A stretch of 64,000 nucleotides of DNA from CAYPTY01 sp965659005 (GCA_965659005.1 CBFHVG010000052.1:34744-98743); one strand, 5' to 3'. Shown: positions 27,186 through 35,626, counted from the first letter of the stretch. The notes: generated from the letters alone by a model not told the origin. Made by a program: numbers and translations.

Positions 27186-27380
27186 CTTGTAACAACAGCT
27201 GTATTCGCATTTGCACCACTGGTTGATATGATGACTAACTTTGAATTCCCAGTTACATTTACCTGGTCGACCATATTATTTATTCTAATTTTAGGCTTTT
27301 TTATAGGAATCATCTTTGGAACCTATCCAGCCTGGAGGGCGTCAAGATTAACGCCCGTTGAGGCCATTAGAACAGAGTAA
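27186..27380 (+). pseudogene. MacB/FtsX-type ABC permease, C-terminal remnant
   Basis: A 64-codon stretch reads as the final part of a MacB-like permease: two hydrophobic helices and the family's closing pattern GIIFGTYPAWRASRLTPVEAIRTE (compare FGxYPAxxAARLdPIeALRyE). It starts without an initiator immediately after the DUF2141 stop and in a different frame, and nothing of the large periplasmic domain or the first helix remains. It is best read as a deletion remnant; a fusion by frameshift with the DUF2141 gene is unlikely because that gene ends naturally. Downstream to 27560 I see no gene. Confidence 0.7.
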
Positions 27381-27563
27381 CTACTTATTCTTTTTGATGT
27401 TGATATTACCATTTGAACCTCAATTTTCATTCTATTCGAATCATTTCCATTACCTATTAAACCTTCCAGAGTTCTTTTATTTGCGATTCCGAATTCAGAT
27501 CTCTGCTATTGAGGTTACACAGGTTAGATGCATCAAATTCTAAAAACGCTACACATCAAACAA

Positions 27564-27600
27564 AAAAAAAGAGCAAGACTGTCAGGCCCTGCTCTTTTTG
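27564..27600 (-). terminator. Terminator of the small LTXXQ/Spy-like gene
   Basis: AAAAAGAGCA (27566-27575) and TGCTCTTTTT (27590-27599) form a ten-base stem with U-rich ends on both strands. It serves the minus-strand gene ending at 27626 and could stop the remnant on the plus strand as well. Confidence 0.75.
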
Positions 27601-27625
27601 GAATATGTATGTCTCTAGTTCTACG

Positions 27626-28054
27626 CTATCTGTTGCCGCCACCTCTTTTATTTTGGCGTCTTCCATCTCTGGAATTCATTCTGCCTTGGCGACGATTAAA
27701 TATTTTGTCTTTCATTTTAGAATACTTGATGTATTGATCCTTATTGAAGATTTCTTCAAATCTTGCATCCATGTCATTCATTGATTTTCCAATCTTTTCA
27801 AGATCGGGTCGTCCTTCAGCTTCATCTCTTATGGTTTCTACCTCAGTCATATGAGTCAGAATTGCTTTTTTAGTGGCTTTCATCTGCTCATCATTTAACT
27901 CAAGTGCTACATATAGGCGAGTTGTTACTGCGTCTACACGCTCTTCTTTACTAAGATTTGGTCCTTTTTGACCACGCTGACTTCTTTGCTGAGCGTAAGT
28001 ATTTAAACTGCCCGCGACAAAGATGAATAAAAATAGGGTGATTAACTGTTTCAT
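27626..28054 (-). CDS. Small secreted basic protein, Spy/CpxP-like (tentative)
   Basis: I place the start at the ATG at 28054 (142 residues), because MKQLITLFLFIFVAGSLNTYAQQ is a proper signal peptide; the longer frame to 28126 adds 24 unmatched residues. The mature part is helical: LSKEERVDAVTTRLYVALELNDEQMKATKKAILTHM, then MNDMDARFEEIFNKDQYIKYSKMKDKI, resembling the LTxxQ-type periplasmic adaptor fold. The tail is a very basic RRQGR...RGGGNR stretch. Family membership is by general pattern only. It is divergent from the gene at 28129. Confidence 0.5.
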   Translation of the reverse strand: MKQLITLFLFIFVAGSLNTYAQQRSQRGQKGPNLSKEERVDAVTTRLYVALELNDEQMKATKKAILTHMTEVETIRDEAEGRPDLEKIGKSMNDMDARFEEIFNKDQYIKYSKMKDKIFNRRQGRMNSRDGRRQNKRGGGNR

Positions 28055-28128
28055 ATCTCGTATCGTTGTGTTGTATTGTATGGTTACAAATTTAGGCGAC
28101 ATTGATTTAGAAACCTTTCGCAACATTT

Positions 28129-29013
28129 ATGCTTTTTTTTAAAAAGATTCTTTTTCTAGGCATTTTTAACTGCTTTGCTTCAACTCTTTCGATGTCTGCT
28201 CAGACATCCAGCCTTGAAGATTATGCACGTATAAGTAACAAATTCAGTAAGGAGACGAGTGGTGTTATTAAAAGCCGAATACATGAAGATGTATTCTGGA
28301 TACTGGACGACTCAGGTAATGATGATCGCATCTACGCTGTAAAAAGAAATGGAAATCCATTTGCAGGTAAAGATTACAAAGGGCAAAAAATTAAAGGGGC
28401 AAAAAACAGAGACTGGGAGGATATACTCGTTGATGATCAAGGGCACATTATTATAGCTGATATAGGTAATAATTGTAAGTGTAGGAATGATTTGACCCTA
28501 TATGTACTCAATGAAACGTTACCTGAAGACGAAAAGAATACTGTAATTCAGGAAATAAGATTCACCTATCCACCAATTGAAACTATGGGCATAAGGAGAA
28601 ATGTAAACTTTGATGCTGAAGCTGCTTTTTATTTCAAAGAGAACATCTACTTATTAACAAAACATGGATGGCTTGATAGGAAAAGTCGACTTTACAAAGT
28701 TCCGGTGATTGATTCTAGTTACGCTGACATAGAACTGGAGTTTGTAGAAGAAATAAGAATAGATGGTTCAGTTACAGCGGCAGATTACGACAATACTAAT
28801 AAAAGACTGGCCATACTTACATATACATCAGTATGGGTGTATGAAACTGGTGAGGATGGCTCACTTTTTGGTGGCAAGGCATTTCGAAAAAGTATAAAGG
28901 CTGATCAGGTGGAAAGCATAACTTTTGATGGAAATGATCTCATCATAGTAGATGAAAAAAAAGGGAAGATGTATGAAATTTCAATTTCCGAACTCGAGTA
29001 TGTTGATTTATAA
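28129..29013 (+). CDS. Secreted beta-propeller-like protein (esterase-like/SdiA-regulated-type), function unknown
   Basis: A 294-residue exported protein with a signal peptide (residues 1 to about 24, ending LSMSAQT). The mature part has repeating strand blocks: SRIHEDVFWILDDSGNDDRIYAV, NRDWEDILVDDQGHIIIADIGNN, FDAEAAFYFKENIYLLTKH, and AADYDNTNKRLAILTYTSVWVYE. The DWED and DIGNN signatures recur in secreted propeller proteins annotated as SdiA-regulated or esterase-like. Two nearby cysteines (NCKCRND) stand after the second block. Ligand and role are unknown. The start is an ATG 74 bases from the divergent upstream gene. Confidence 0.55.
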   Translation: MLFFKKILFLGIFNCFASTLSMSAQTSSLEDYARISNKFSKETSGVIKSRIHEDVFWILDDSGNDDRIYAVKRNGNPFAGKDYKGQKIKGAKNRDWEDILVDDQGHIIIADIGNNCKCRNDLTLYVLNETLPEDEKNTVIQEIRFTYPPIETMGIRRNVNFDAEAAFYFKENIYLLTKHGWLDRKSRLYKVPVIDSSYADIELEFVEEIRIDGSVTAADYDNTNKRLAILTYTSVWVYETGEDGSLFGGKAFRKSIKADQVESITFDGNDLIIVDEKKGKMYEISISELEYVDL

Positions 29014-29097
29014 ATTGGCTCATCGCATCAACATGTGAACACCTTCGATATGCTTTCCTGCGTTTAATGTGTAACCATTAACTAATAGGCAAGCATT

Positions 29098-29655
29098 ATG
29101 AAAAGAAGGTTACTACTTACACTTATTGGTATCAGTATTGGCTTCAGTTCAGTATCAGAAGCCCAGAATAGGCGAGAAAGATCAAAAGCTTCACAGGTGA
29201 CTATTAATGCAATTGCCTATGACGATTTTGATAAAAACTGGTACGATTCCAGACATTTTGATAATAGAAGAGGCGATTATTTCAGAAATGTATCTAATCA
29301 ATTCATGATAGCTCTAAAGTCTGAGAATATTCGAAGAGCCAGAATTCTAAAACAGGATTTACTGGAAGAAATGAGGTTCGAAATACGTAATACACAAAGG
29401 TTACTTCGACAGGAAAAACGCAGAGTAGCAAACCGAGTTGATGACCGTAGAAGAAACAGGTATAGAACCTACGATGGAGAGCTCTACTCCAAAAGAAGGA
29501 TTAATAGAAGTAATCTTATCCACCTGGAAAGGAAGCTAACTCAGCAAGAAAGTATCCTATGGAATCTTGAAGATACACGTCTTAGCAGAAGAAACAGATC
29601 AATCGTATTTCACAGGCGATTATTAAGTCAGTTCGCACGTAGTATATATGCCTGA
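29098..29655 (+). CDS. Secreted arginine-rich coiled-coil-like protein, unknown
   Basis: I do not recognise this 185-residue protein. It has a signal peptide (residues 1-22, ending VSEAQN) and a highly basic, helical mature chain with many Arg residues (REKRR-type blocks such as RQEKRRVANRVDDRRRNRYR). One possible coiled coil spans IRRARILKQDLLEEMRFE through LIHLERKLTQQE. It is followed by a terminator. The composition would suit binding to an anionic polymer such as LPS or DNA, but that is conjecture. Confidence 0.55.
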   Translation: MKRRLLLTLIGISIGFSSVSEAQNRRERSKASQVTINAIAYDDFDKNWYDSRHFDNRRGDYFRNVSNQFMIALKSENIRRARILKQDLLEEMRFEIRNTQRLLRQEKRRVANRVDDRRRNRYRTYDGELYSKRRINRSNLIHLERKLTQQESILWNLEDTRLSRRNRSIVFHRRLLSQFARSIYA

Positions 29656-29659
29656 AAGA

Positions 29660-29692
29660 GATAAAAGCCCCATATTTTGGGGCTTTTTTTAT
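29660..29692. terminator. Bidirectional terminator between the basic secreted protein and menB
   Basis: AAAGCCCC and GGGGCTTT form a stem with a seven-base loop and a T-run on the plus strand and an A-run on the other side, so it can stop transcripts from both directions. It overlaps the menB stop codon. Confidence 0.8.
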
Positions 29693-30522
29693 GAAGGATT
29701 TCTCTGAAACTTATCAAAGTCAGGTTTTCTCTTTTCCAGAAAGGAGTCCCTGCCTTCTTTTGCTTCATCGGTCATATAAGCAAGTCTTGTAGCTTCACCG
29801 GCAAAGACCTGCTGCCCAACTAAACCATCATCAATTAGGTTAAATGCGAATTTAATCATTTTAATAGCAGTGGGTGATTTTGCTAAAATTTCTTGTGCCC
29901 ATTCATATGCTGTTTCTTCAAGTTGGTCATGCGGAACCACTTTATTTACCATGCCCATTTCATAAGCTTCCTGAGCAGAATAATTCATGCCGAGGAAGAA
30001 GATTTCTCGTCCTCGTTTTTGTCCAACCTGCCGTGCAAGAAGGGCGGAGCCAAACCCGCCGTCAAAACTAGCTACATCAGCATCAGTTTGTTTAAATATG
30101 GCATGTTCTTCACTTGCAAGAGTGAGGTCGCAGGTGACATGTAGACTATGCCCACCACCAACTGCCCAGCCCGGTACAACAGCTATAACAACCTTAGGCA
30201 TGAATCTTATTAAGCGTTGAAGCTCCAATACATTCAATCTATCAATGCCATCTTCAGCTTTATAGCCGGTTCTATCACGAACTTTCTGGTCTCCACCGGA
30301 ACAGAAGGAGTATATACCGTCTTTGGCCGGACCCTCAGCGCTAAGAAGAACAACACCTATATCATTATCCTCTTTTGCATCAACAAAAGCTTCGTACATT
30401 TCGAACAGAGTTTTAGGTCTGAAAGCATTTCTTACATCAGGACGATTAAATGCAATTCTGGCCACACCATCCGATTTTTTATATGTAATGTCTTCGTATT
30501 CTTTAACTGTTGTCCAATTCAT
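29689..30522 (-). CDS. menB: 1,4-Dihydroxy-2-naphthoyl-CoA synthase
   Basis: MenB cyclises OSB-CoA to DHNA-CoA and is a crotonase-superfamily enzyme. The 277-residue protein has the naphthoate-synthase features: IAFNRPDVRNAFRPKT, FCSGGDQKVR, the oxyanion-hole segment VPGWAVGGGHSLHVTCDLTLAS, QTDADVASFDGGFGS (the conserved aspartate), and MGMVNKVVPH. It overlaps menH by 4 bases at the end of menF-menD-menH-menB and ends in a bidirectional terminator. Confidence 0.96.
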   Translation of the reverse strand: MNWTTVKEYEDITYKKSDGVARIAFNRPDVRNAFRPKTLFEMYEAFVDAKEDNDIGVVLLSAEGPAKDGIYSFCSGGDQKVRDRTGYKAEDGIDRLNVLELQRLIRFMPKVVIAVVPGWAVGGGHSLHVTCDLTLASEEHAIFKQTDADVASFDGGFGSALLARQVGQKRGREIFFLGMNYSAQEAYEMGMVNKVVPHDQLEETAYEWAQEILAKSPTAIKMIKFAFNLIDDGLVGQQVFAGEATRLAYMTDEAKEGRDSFLEKRKPDFDKFQRNPS

Positions 30523-31325
30523 AGTGCTAATTTATTTGTAATAAAGTTTCTTATCTCTAGAGCCAATAAAGCATGCTGTTCTGAATGAATTCGGTGACCT
30601 GACTTCTTAATAATACTTAAGTCAGAATTTGGGATTAGTTGATTCATTTTCTGATTGATTCTACAAAACTTTGAATCTTTCTCACCTGCGGTTAACAAAA
30701 CAGGAGTAGAAATTGATCCTAATTCATGTCTTAAATTTGGCATTGTACCTGAACCAAAACCAAGAAGTGAGTTGGCCATCCATAATGGATTTTGCTTTGC
30801 CTGAATTTCATTAAGCTTATCATCAGTTGAATTATTCATAATGGGCATCTTTGCCCAGTCTTCAAGAAAACCAGAATAATCACCCATAATTCGATCTGCT
30901 CTTTTGGCATCAAGCTCCTGTCTGCTTAATCTTTCCTGTTCATTTTCAATTCCAAACGTTCCGCTTTCAAGTATTAAACCGAGAAGGTTTTTCTTTTTTG
31001 AAAGAGCATAAAGCAAGGCTAATCGTGCTCCCATACTATATCCGTATAGGATTATAGGCCCCTCAGAAATTTGATTAATTACATCAGCAAGTCCGGCTAA
31101 TTGTTCTTTCGCAGAGAACTGATAATGTAGTTCAAAACCTTCAGATTGACCGTGCCCCATCAGATCAATGGTTATGGGATTTACTATATCGGTTAATTCA
31201 GAAATAAGAGCATCAAAAATTTTGCCGCTTCCCATAAATCCGTGCAGCAAGAGTAAGTTTGGCTTTGAAGAAGAATCTTGCTTAAGGTCTACATGATAAT
31301 ATATACCGCGGGCTTTAACCTTCAT
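30519..31325 (-). CDS. menH: 2-Succinyl-6-hydroxy-2,4-cyclohexadiene-1-carboxylate (SHCHC) synthase
   Basis: MenH removes pyruvate from SEPHCHC to yield SHCHC. The 268-residue alpha/beta-hydrolase has LLLHGFMGSGKIFDALI, the nucleophile elbow ILYGYSMGARLAL with the catalytic serine, and the catalytic histidine in IKKSGHRIHSEQ. The GSGTMPNLRHELGS segment recalls MenH. Hydrolase folds alone are weak evidence; the assignment comes from its place between menD (1-base overlap) and menB (4-base overlap). Confidence 0.9.
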   Translation of the reverse strand: MKVKARGIYYHVDLKQDSSSKPNLLLLHGFMGSGKIFDALISELTDIVNPITIDLMGHGQSEGFELHYQFSAKEQLAGLADVINQISEGPIILYGYSMGARLALLYALSKKKNLLGLILESGTFGIENEQERLSRQELDAKRADRIMGDYSGFLEDWAKMPIMNNSTDDKLNEIQAKQNPLWMANSLLGFGSGTMPNLRHELGSISTPVLLTAGEKDSKFCRINQKMNQLIPNSDLSIIKKSGHRIHSEQHALLALEIRNFITNKLAL

Positions 31326-33025
31326 TACAGATCAAAATCAAGATCCCAAAGTCGGGTTCTTTCTTTCATTGAACTGTTCGGATTAGTGATACATTCAATC
31401 ACTTGAACTTTGTTTCGGTTAAGTGCTTTTGAGAATGTTTCCTCAAACTGATCTTTGCTTGTTACCAGATTATGAGATACTCCGTGAGCACGACATAGGT
31501 GGGTATATGATATATGTTGAGGTGTTTCAAAATACTCCTGATACACTGATGAAATATTTCTTATGGGAAGCATTCTGAATACGGTTCCTCCACCATTATT
31601 TAATATGATAAAAATAAGTGGTTTATCGATTTGATTGGCAATACTTAAACCATTTGAGTCGTGGAGGAAAGCAATATCTCCGATAAAACATACACCTGCT
31701 TTTTGTTCAGCAATACTTATACCCATGGTAGTGGAAATTATGCCATCAATACCTGCGGCACCTCGATTCACAAAACTATTGGCTGAATAATCGGCTATTA
31801 ACTCAAAATCTCTCACAGGAAAAGAATTGGAGAGCATGATGAATGCATCTTTAGAATACTTTTTAGAAGCTTCATCAAATATAAATCCATCTGTTAGACT
31901 ATTAGCAGATTTCAGAACTTTAGAGCGTTTTTCCACATACTGTTTTTGAACTTTTTTCCATTCCTTCACCCATTTTTTAGGTGCAGAAACGGATACTTCC
32001 GGAATTATAAGTTCACCACTTAGCTCAATAAAGTGTGTAGCTGTTAGAGCTTCGTCAGCAAGATCTCCGTAATCTGTGAATGAAATTTGGTTTACATCCA
32101 AGTTCATTCTTAGGTAAGTAAATACAGCTTTACTTATGGGTTGTTTGCCAAAACGGATGATCAAGTCTGGCTTTAAATGTTCTTTTGCAGCATCAGATCT
32201 TAAAAACCCATCATAACCTGAAATAAGATTATCATTATGTGGCAAATGAGAACCCGCTTCTGCAAGGATGGGTGCTCTTAAAGTTGTAGCCAGGTTAATA
32301 ATAGAATTCGTTTCTGATTTTGTTGTTCGAGGCCCAACAATGATTACAGGTCTTTCTGAAGCAACCATATTCGACCAAATGTGATCATTTAAGTCGATTG
32401 TATGTGTTTCTAAATTCGGTGGCTCAGGTATGAAAAGGTCTAAAATCTCATCATTTTCCTTTTTGAGCGTATTATAATATCGTTTTGTTGGTTCCAGTGG
32501 CTTTCGGAACGGGAAATTAACATGCGATATACCAAAACCTTTTTTTGCCTCAGATACAGCTTGTTCGGCTGCTCTTCTTAAACGTTTAGCCGATCTTTCA
32601 TTTTCATTTGGAGCACCCGCATTGAAAAAGAAGCTACAATAATCCCCAAAAATGTTTGTCTGATTAATGGTTTGTGATGCTCCAACTTTAAGAAGGGTCT
32701 GAGGGCGGTCTGCACTCAATACAATCAATGGCACATTGGATTGCTTTGCTTCAATAACCGCCGGTAGATAGTTAGCAACAGCTGTTCCTGATGTACATAC
32801 TAATACAGCTGGGTTTCCAGTAGATTTTCCTATTCCAAGAGCAAGGAAGGCAGCTGAACGTTCATCAACAACTACATGCTTTTCAATTCCATCGTGAGCT
32901 GCAAATGCTAATGTTAAAGGAGTTGATCTAGAACCAGGGGAGATTACAGCATACCGTATTCCGATTTCATGTAATTGTCTAACAAAAATGGAAGACCAGT
33001 AAAAAGGTATGTTTTCAGGACTCAT
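31325..33025 (-). CDS. menD: SEPHCHC synthase (2-succinyl-5-enolpyruvyl-6-hydroxy-3-cyclohexene-1-carboxylate synthase)
   Basis: MenD is the thiamine-diphosphate enzyme condensing isochorismate with 2-oxoglutarate. The 566-residue protein opens WSSIFVRQLHEIGIRYAVISPGSRSTPLTLAF with the diagnostic GSRSTPL motif, has VCTSGTAVANYLPAVIEA and LSADRPQTLLKVGASQTI, and a C-terminal TPP domain with CFIGDIAFLHDSNGLS and ILNNGGGTVFRMLP. Length is normal. Its start overlaps menF by 4 bases. Confidence 0.97.
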   Translation of the reverse strand: MSPENIPFYWSSIFVRQLHEIGIRYAVISPGSRSTPLTLAFAAHDGIEKHVVVDERSAAFLALGIGKSTGNPAVLVCTSGTAVANYLPAVIEAKQSNVPLIVLSADRPQTLLKVGASQTINQTNIFGDYCSFFFNAGAPNENERSAKRLRRAAEQAVSEAKKGFGISHVNFPFRKPLEPTKRYYNTLKKENDEILDLFIPEPPNLETHTIDLNDHIWSNMVASERPVIIVGPRTTKSETNSIINLATTLRAPILAEAGSHLPHNDNLISGYDGFLRSDAAKEHLKPDLIIRFGKQPISKAVFTYLRMNLDVNQISFTDYGDLADEALTATHFIELSGELIIPEVSVSAPKKWVKEWKKVQKQYVEKRSKVLKSANSLTDGFIFDEASKKYSKDAFIMLSNSFPVRDFELIADYSANSFVNRGAAGIDGIISTTMGISIAEQKAGVCFIGDIAFLHDSNGLSIANQIDKPLIFIILNNGGGTVFRMLPIRNISSVYQEYFETPQHISYTHLCRAHGVSHNLVTSKDQFEETFSKALNRNKVQVIECITNPNSSMKERTRLWDLDFDL

Positions 33026-34485
33026 TCAATAGCGTATTTAAGTGCAGTAAGCATAGGAATAAACTTTAAATTTGTTTCTTCCCATTCTTTATGTGGATCT
33101 GAATGCTCAACGATACCACATCCTGCAAAAAAATGCGCTTCATTTTTTCGAATTAAACCGCTTCTGATTGCAACAGCAAATTCTCCTTCTCCGGCTGCAT
33201 TTATCCATCCGACAGGTGATGCATACCATCCTCTGTCAAAGTCTTCGAGATCTTTGATATGTGGAACTGCAGCCTCGCGTGGATAACCCCCAACTGCAGG
33301 TGTAGGATGAAGCTTTTTAAGTATTTCAGTTCTACTCACACCTTCTTCAATATGTGCCGTTACCGGCGTGAATAGATGCTGAACATTTGAGAGTTTTTTT
33401 ACGCCGGGTGTTTCTGGATGCTCAATTCGAGTCGAATATGGATTTAAACTCGCTTCAATAGCATCAACTACAATTGAGTGTTCGTTGAGATCTTTATCAC
33501 TGTTCAAAAGCATGTGTTCAAGATGCGCATCTTCTAAAGCGGTTCTACCTCTTGATATACTACCGGCCAGTCCTTCGGTTATAATCTGATTACGTTGAAA
33601 AGTGGCAAGCCTTTCTGGTGTCGCCCCAATGAAAGATCCTCCCTCATTAAACCCTATTAAAAAGAGATAGCAATCAGGATACTGTTCCCGGAGTTTATTC
33701 AGTAAACAAGTATCAGATATATTCTTATCTGTTTTTAAATGAAGCTTTCTGGCTAAAACAATTTTCTTAAAAATTCCTTCTTTTATCTGTGATGTCGCTG
33801 TTTGAATGTGCTTTACCCAGTTTGCTTTGTCTTCTTCTTCAGAGCCTAAAACAGTGAAGCCTGATGATGATTCTTCAAGCACTGAGTATTCCTCAACGTT
33901 ATTAACTCTATCCAGCCTTTGGAATACTTGTCTTATTTTATCAACAACACTATCAACGGAATCTTCGTCCAGTAATTTAGTATTAACTGTTACCAGAGAT
34001 AACTTCCCTTCTTGTAAAATATGCCATTCAGGCAGAGTGAAGGAAGCACTGTCAAACGAATCCCAGATACTATTATAGGCTTCATCAAAAAATGAGAAAC
34101 CGCCTAATAAATGAACTTCTGATTTCGTATGCTTGATTTCAGAAAAGTGGGATATTCTGCTTAGAAGTTCTTTTCCTTTTCGGGATGCCATCCTAAATCG
34201 GTCAGGTCCTTCAGCAGAAATATTCTCCAGTTCTCCATCAGCAATCATTGAAAACTGATCGTTAGGCTTTTCCCAATAGAACCTAAAATTCTCTTCATTC
34301 TGTACTTTTTCCAGAAAAGCCAATGTATCTATAAAGCGTGCTTTGAGAGTAAGAGAGTAGTACCTGCATTCGCTATCTATTAGATTTCCTTCAATTGCAG
34401 ATTTCAGATGATCTATAAATTGACTGGAAGAGGTGGTTTTCTCGAAGCTTGATAAGATGGATGAATGCGGTTCTACGGTAAGCAT
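33022..34485 (-). CDS. menF: Isochorismate synthase
   Basis: MenF converts chorismate to isochorismate and commits it to menaquinone. The 487-residue protein has the chorismate-binding C-terminal half: KIVLARKLHLK, SFIGATPERLATF, EGLAGSISRGRT, HTPVTAHIEEG-like LFTPVTAHIEE, HPTPAVGGYPREAA and FFAGCGIVEHSDPHKEWEETNLK. It heads menF-menD-menH-menB. A perfect 10-bp inverted repeat lies 17 bases upstream of its ATG. A siderophore-type isochorismate synthase is excluded by the operon partners. Confidence 0.94.
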   Translation of the reverse strand: MLTVEPHSSILSSFEKTTSSSQFIDHLKSAIEGNLIDSECRYYSLTLKARFIDTLAFLEKVQNEENFRFYWEKPNDQFSMIADGELENISAEGPDRFRMASRKGKELLSRISHFSEIKHTKSEVHLLGGFSFFDEAYNSIWDSFDSASFTLPEWHILQEGKLSLVTVNTKLLDEDSVDSVVDKIRQVFQRLDRVNNVEEYSVLEESSSGFTVLGSEEEDKANWVKHIQTATSQIKEGIFKKIVLARKLHLKTDKNISDTCLLNKLREQYPDCYLFLIGFNEGGSFIGATPERLATFQRNQIITEGLAGSISRGRTALEDAHLEHMLLNSDKDLNEHSIVVDAIEASLNPYSTRIEHPETPGVKKLSNVQHLFTPVTAHIEEGVSRTEILKKLHPTPAVGGYPREAAVPHIKDLEDFDRGWYASPVGWINAAGEGEFAVAIRSGLIRKNEAHFFAGCGIVEHSDPHKEWEETNLKFIPMLTALKYAIE

Positions 34486-34502
34486 TAACGTCTGTTGAAT
34501 TC

Positions 34503-34526
34503 AATTTTCAATATAAATTGAAAATT
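34503..34526. promoter_or_regulatory. Perfect inverted repeat immediately upstream of menF
   Basis: AATTTTCAAT (34503-34512) and ATTGAAAATT (34517-34526) are perfect 10-bp reverse complements around ATAA. The element ends 17 bases before the menF ATG on the minus strand, near where a promoter or 5' leader would be. It could be an operator or an mRNA hairpin; no poly-U follows. Confidence 0.5.
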
Positions 34527-34706
34527 AAAAAAACCCAAGATTTACCATGCAGAAATGGGCATTATTTGCAATTTTTAATTAGTAATTGTTAATACTAAAA
34601 TCTTGATTATTTCGTGTTTCTTTGTGATACTTGAGATAAGGAAGCGCTTTTCCGGTTATTATACGTACATATCATCTTACAGCACTATTTATAATACATC
34701 GATCTT

Positions 34707-35243
34707 ATGATTGAGTTACAGCCTTTTTCACTAGAGAATATCAATACTCACTACAAGTGGAATAACGATCCCGAACTAACTTTTCTTGACTCTGAATATC
34801 CCCATACGGATGAACCGTTTGAATCATTTCTTGGAAGGATGAAAAGCATTGCAGAAGGAAAGGCCCCAACAACAAAGCTACTAGAAATAGTTGATAGGGA
34901 TTCAAAGAGACTAATTGGGGTTATTGATATTCATGCTATTGATTTGCACAATCGCAGATGTTTTATCCAGATTACCATTGGTAATCGCGAATACTGTGAT
35001 GACACCTGTCAACAGGAAGCCCTAGATAAAGCTCTCGAATATTGTTTTAAAGATCTCGAAATGCATAAAGTGGCGACTACATCTTTTGACTTTAATACCA
35101 ACTGGATAAATCTTGTTATAGATAAGGGGTTTAAAAAAGAAGGGGAGTTAAGAGATCATGTGATCAAGAACAATGAATTCAGAGATAAATTCATTTATAG
35201 TCTTTTAGAAAAAGAATTCAGTTCAAGTTCTGTTCTGGCTTAG
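34707..35243 (+). CDS. GNAT family N-acetyltransferase (RimJ/RimL-like)
   Basis: GNAT enzymes pass an acetyl group from acetyl-CoA to amines. The 178-residue protein fits the RimJ/RimL type: a substrate-side N-terminal half (LQPFSLENINTHYKWNNDPELT), then IGVIDIHAIDLHNRRCFIQITIGNREYC, then the CoA-binding helix CQQEALDKALEYCFKDL, and HKVATTSFDFNTNWINLVIDKGFKKEGELRDHV at the end. No terminal-Gln/Gly P-loop (QxxGxA) in classic form is seen; CQQEALDKA takes its place. The substrate is unknown. Single gene between divergent and convergent neighbours. Confidence 0.8.
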   Translation: MIELQPFSLENINTHYKWNNDPELTFLDSEYPHTDEPFESFLGRMKSIAEGKAPTTKLLEIVDRDSKRLIGVIDIHAIDLHNRRCFIQITIGNREYCDDTCQQEALDKALEYCFKDLEMHKVATTSFDFNTNWINLVIDKGFKKEGELRDHVIKNNEFRDKFIYSLLEKEFSSSSVLA

Positions 35244-35247
35244 TAAG

Positions 35248-35523
35248 TTAGACTGCTTCATCATTTGACCCGGATTCATAAGGATGTTCAATTCCATATG
35301 ATCTGGGATTGTATTCAGCTAATTCAAAATAATGATCCCAGGCAGCTTCACTGTTACCATTTTGATCAACCCAATTGGGATGACTTTGTTTAATTAACCC
35401 GACAATCCGGTTAGCATAAGAAATTCGATCTTCTTGGCCTTCAACACCTGGAAGTGCAGCGATCATCAAATCCAAATTGTATCCGCAGTCGAAATCTTTT
35501 GGTTTCCCCTGTTCTATAAACAT
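35248..35523 (-). CDS. Small protein resembling half of DUF4290
   Basis: A 91-residue protein with no signal peptide or membrane segment. The run CGYNLDLMIAALPGVEGQ, DRISYANRIVGLIKQSHPNW and AAWDHYFELAEYNPRSYGIEHPY resembles the first half of DUF4290 proteins of Bacteroidota (YGRNIQKMVxxxxxIxDrExRxxxAxxiixxMxxxnPxlxD...KLWDHLxxMsxFxLdIDxPY). DUF4290 proteins are usually about twice as long, so this is either a short variant or a distinct family. The match is by memory of the pattern. Convergent with the GNAT gene. Confidence 0.55.
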   Translation of the reverse strand: MFIEQGKPKDFDCGYNLDLMIAALPGVEGQEDRISYANRIVGLIKQSHPNWVDQNGNSEAAWDHYFELAEYNPRSYGIEHPYESGSNDEAV

Positions 35524-35567
35524 GACCCTCGTATTTCGGTACTATAATTATCAAAGTAATGTATTAA

Positions 35568-35594
35568 TTGGATAGGACAAAATGCCTATATTTG
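35568..35594 (+). promoter_or_regulatory. Candidate Bacteroidota-type promoter of the cysteine synthase-like gene
   Basis: TATATTTG at 35587-35594 fits the Bacteroidota -7 consensus TAnnTTTG, with TTG at 35568-35570 near the -33 position (16 bases between, somewhat shorter than the usual spacing). The -7 box ends 32 bases before the ATG at 35627. Confidence 0.35.
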
Positions 35595-35626
35595 GCACCT
35601 AAAATCGACCGACTTAAATAAAGAAT

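Noticed and set aside
27358..27784. Three short overlapping plus-strand frames after the permease remnant
   Set aside because: They are antisense to the Spy-like gene or fill the AT-rich gap, with no conserved motif.
29874..30588. Several plus-strand frames antisense to menB and menH
   Set aside because: menB and menH are clearly the coding frames; the overlap of many competing frames on the other strand is typical shadow behaviour.
24235..34655. Shared 12-mer GGAAGCGCTTTT near 24235 and 34640
   Set aside because: A palindromic AAGCGCTT core appears at both places, but two copies of a 12-mer in AT-rich DNA are not enough to call a repeat family or binding site.
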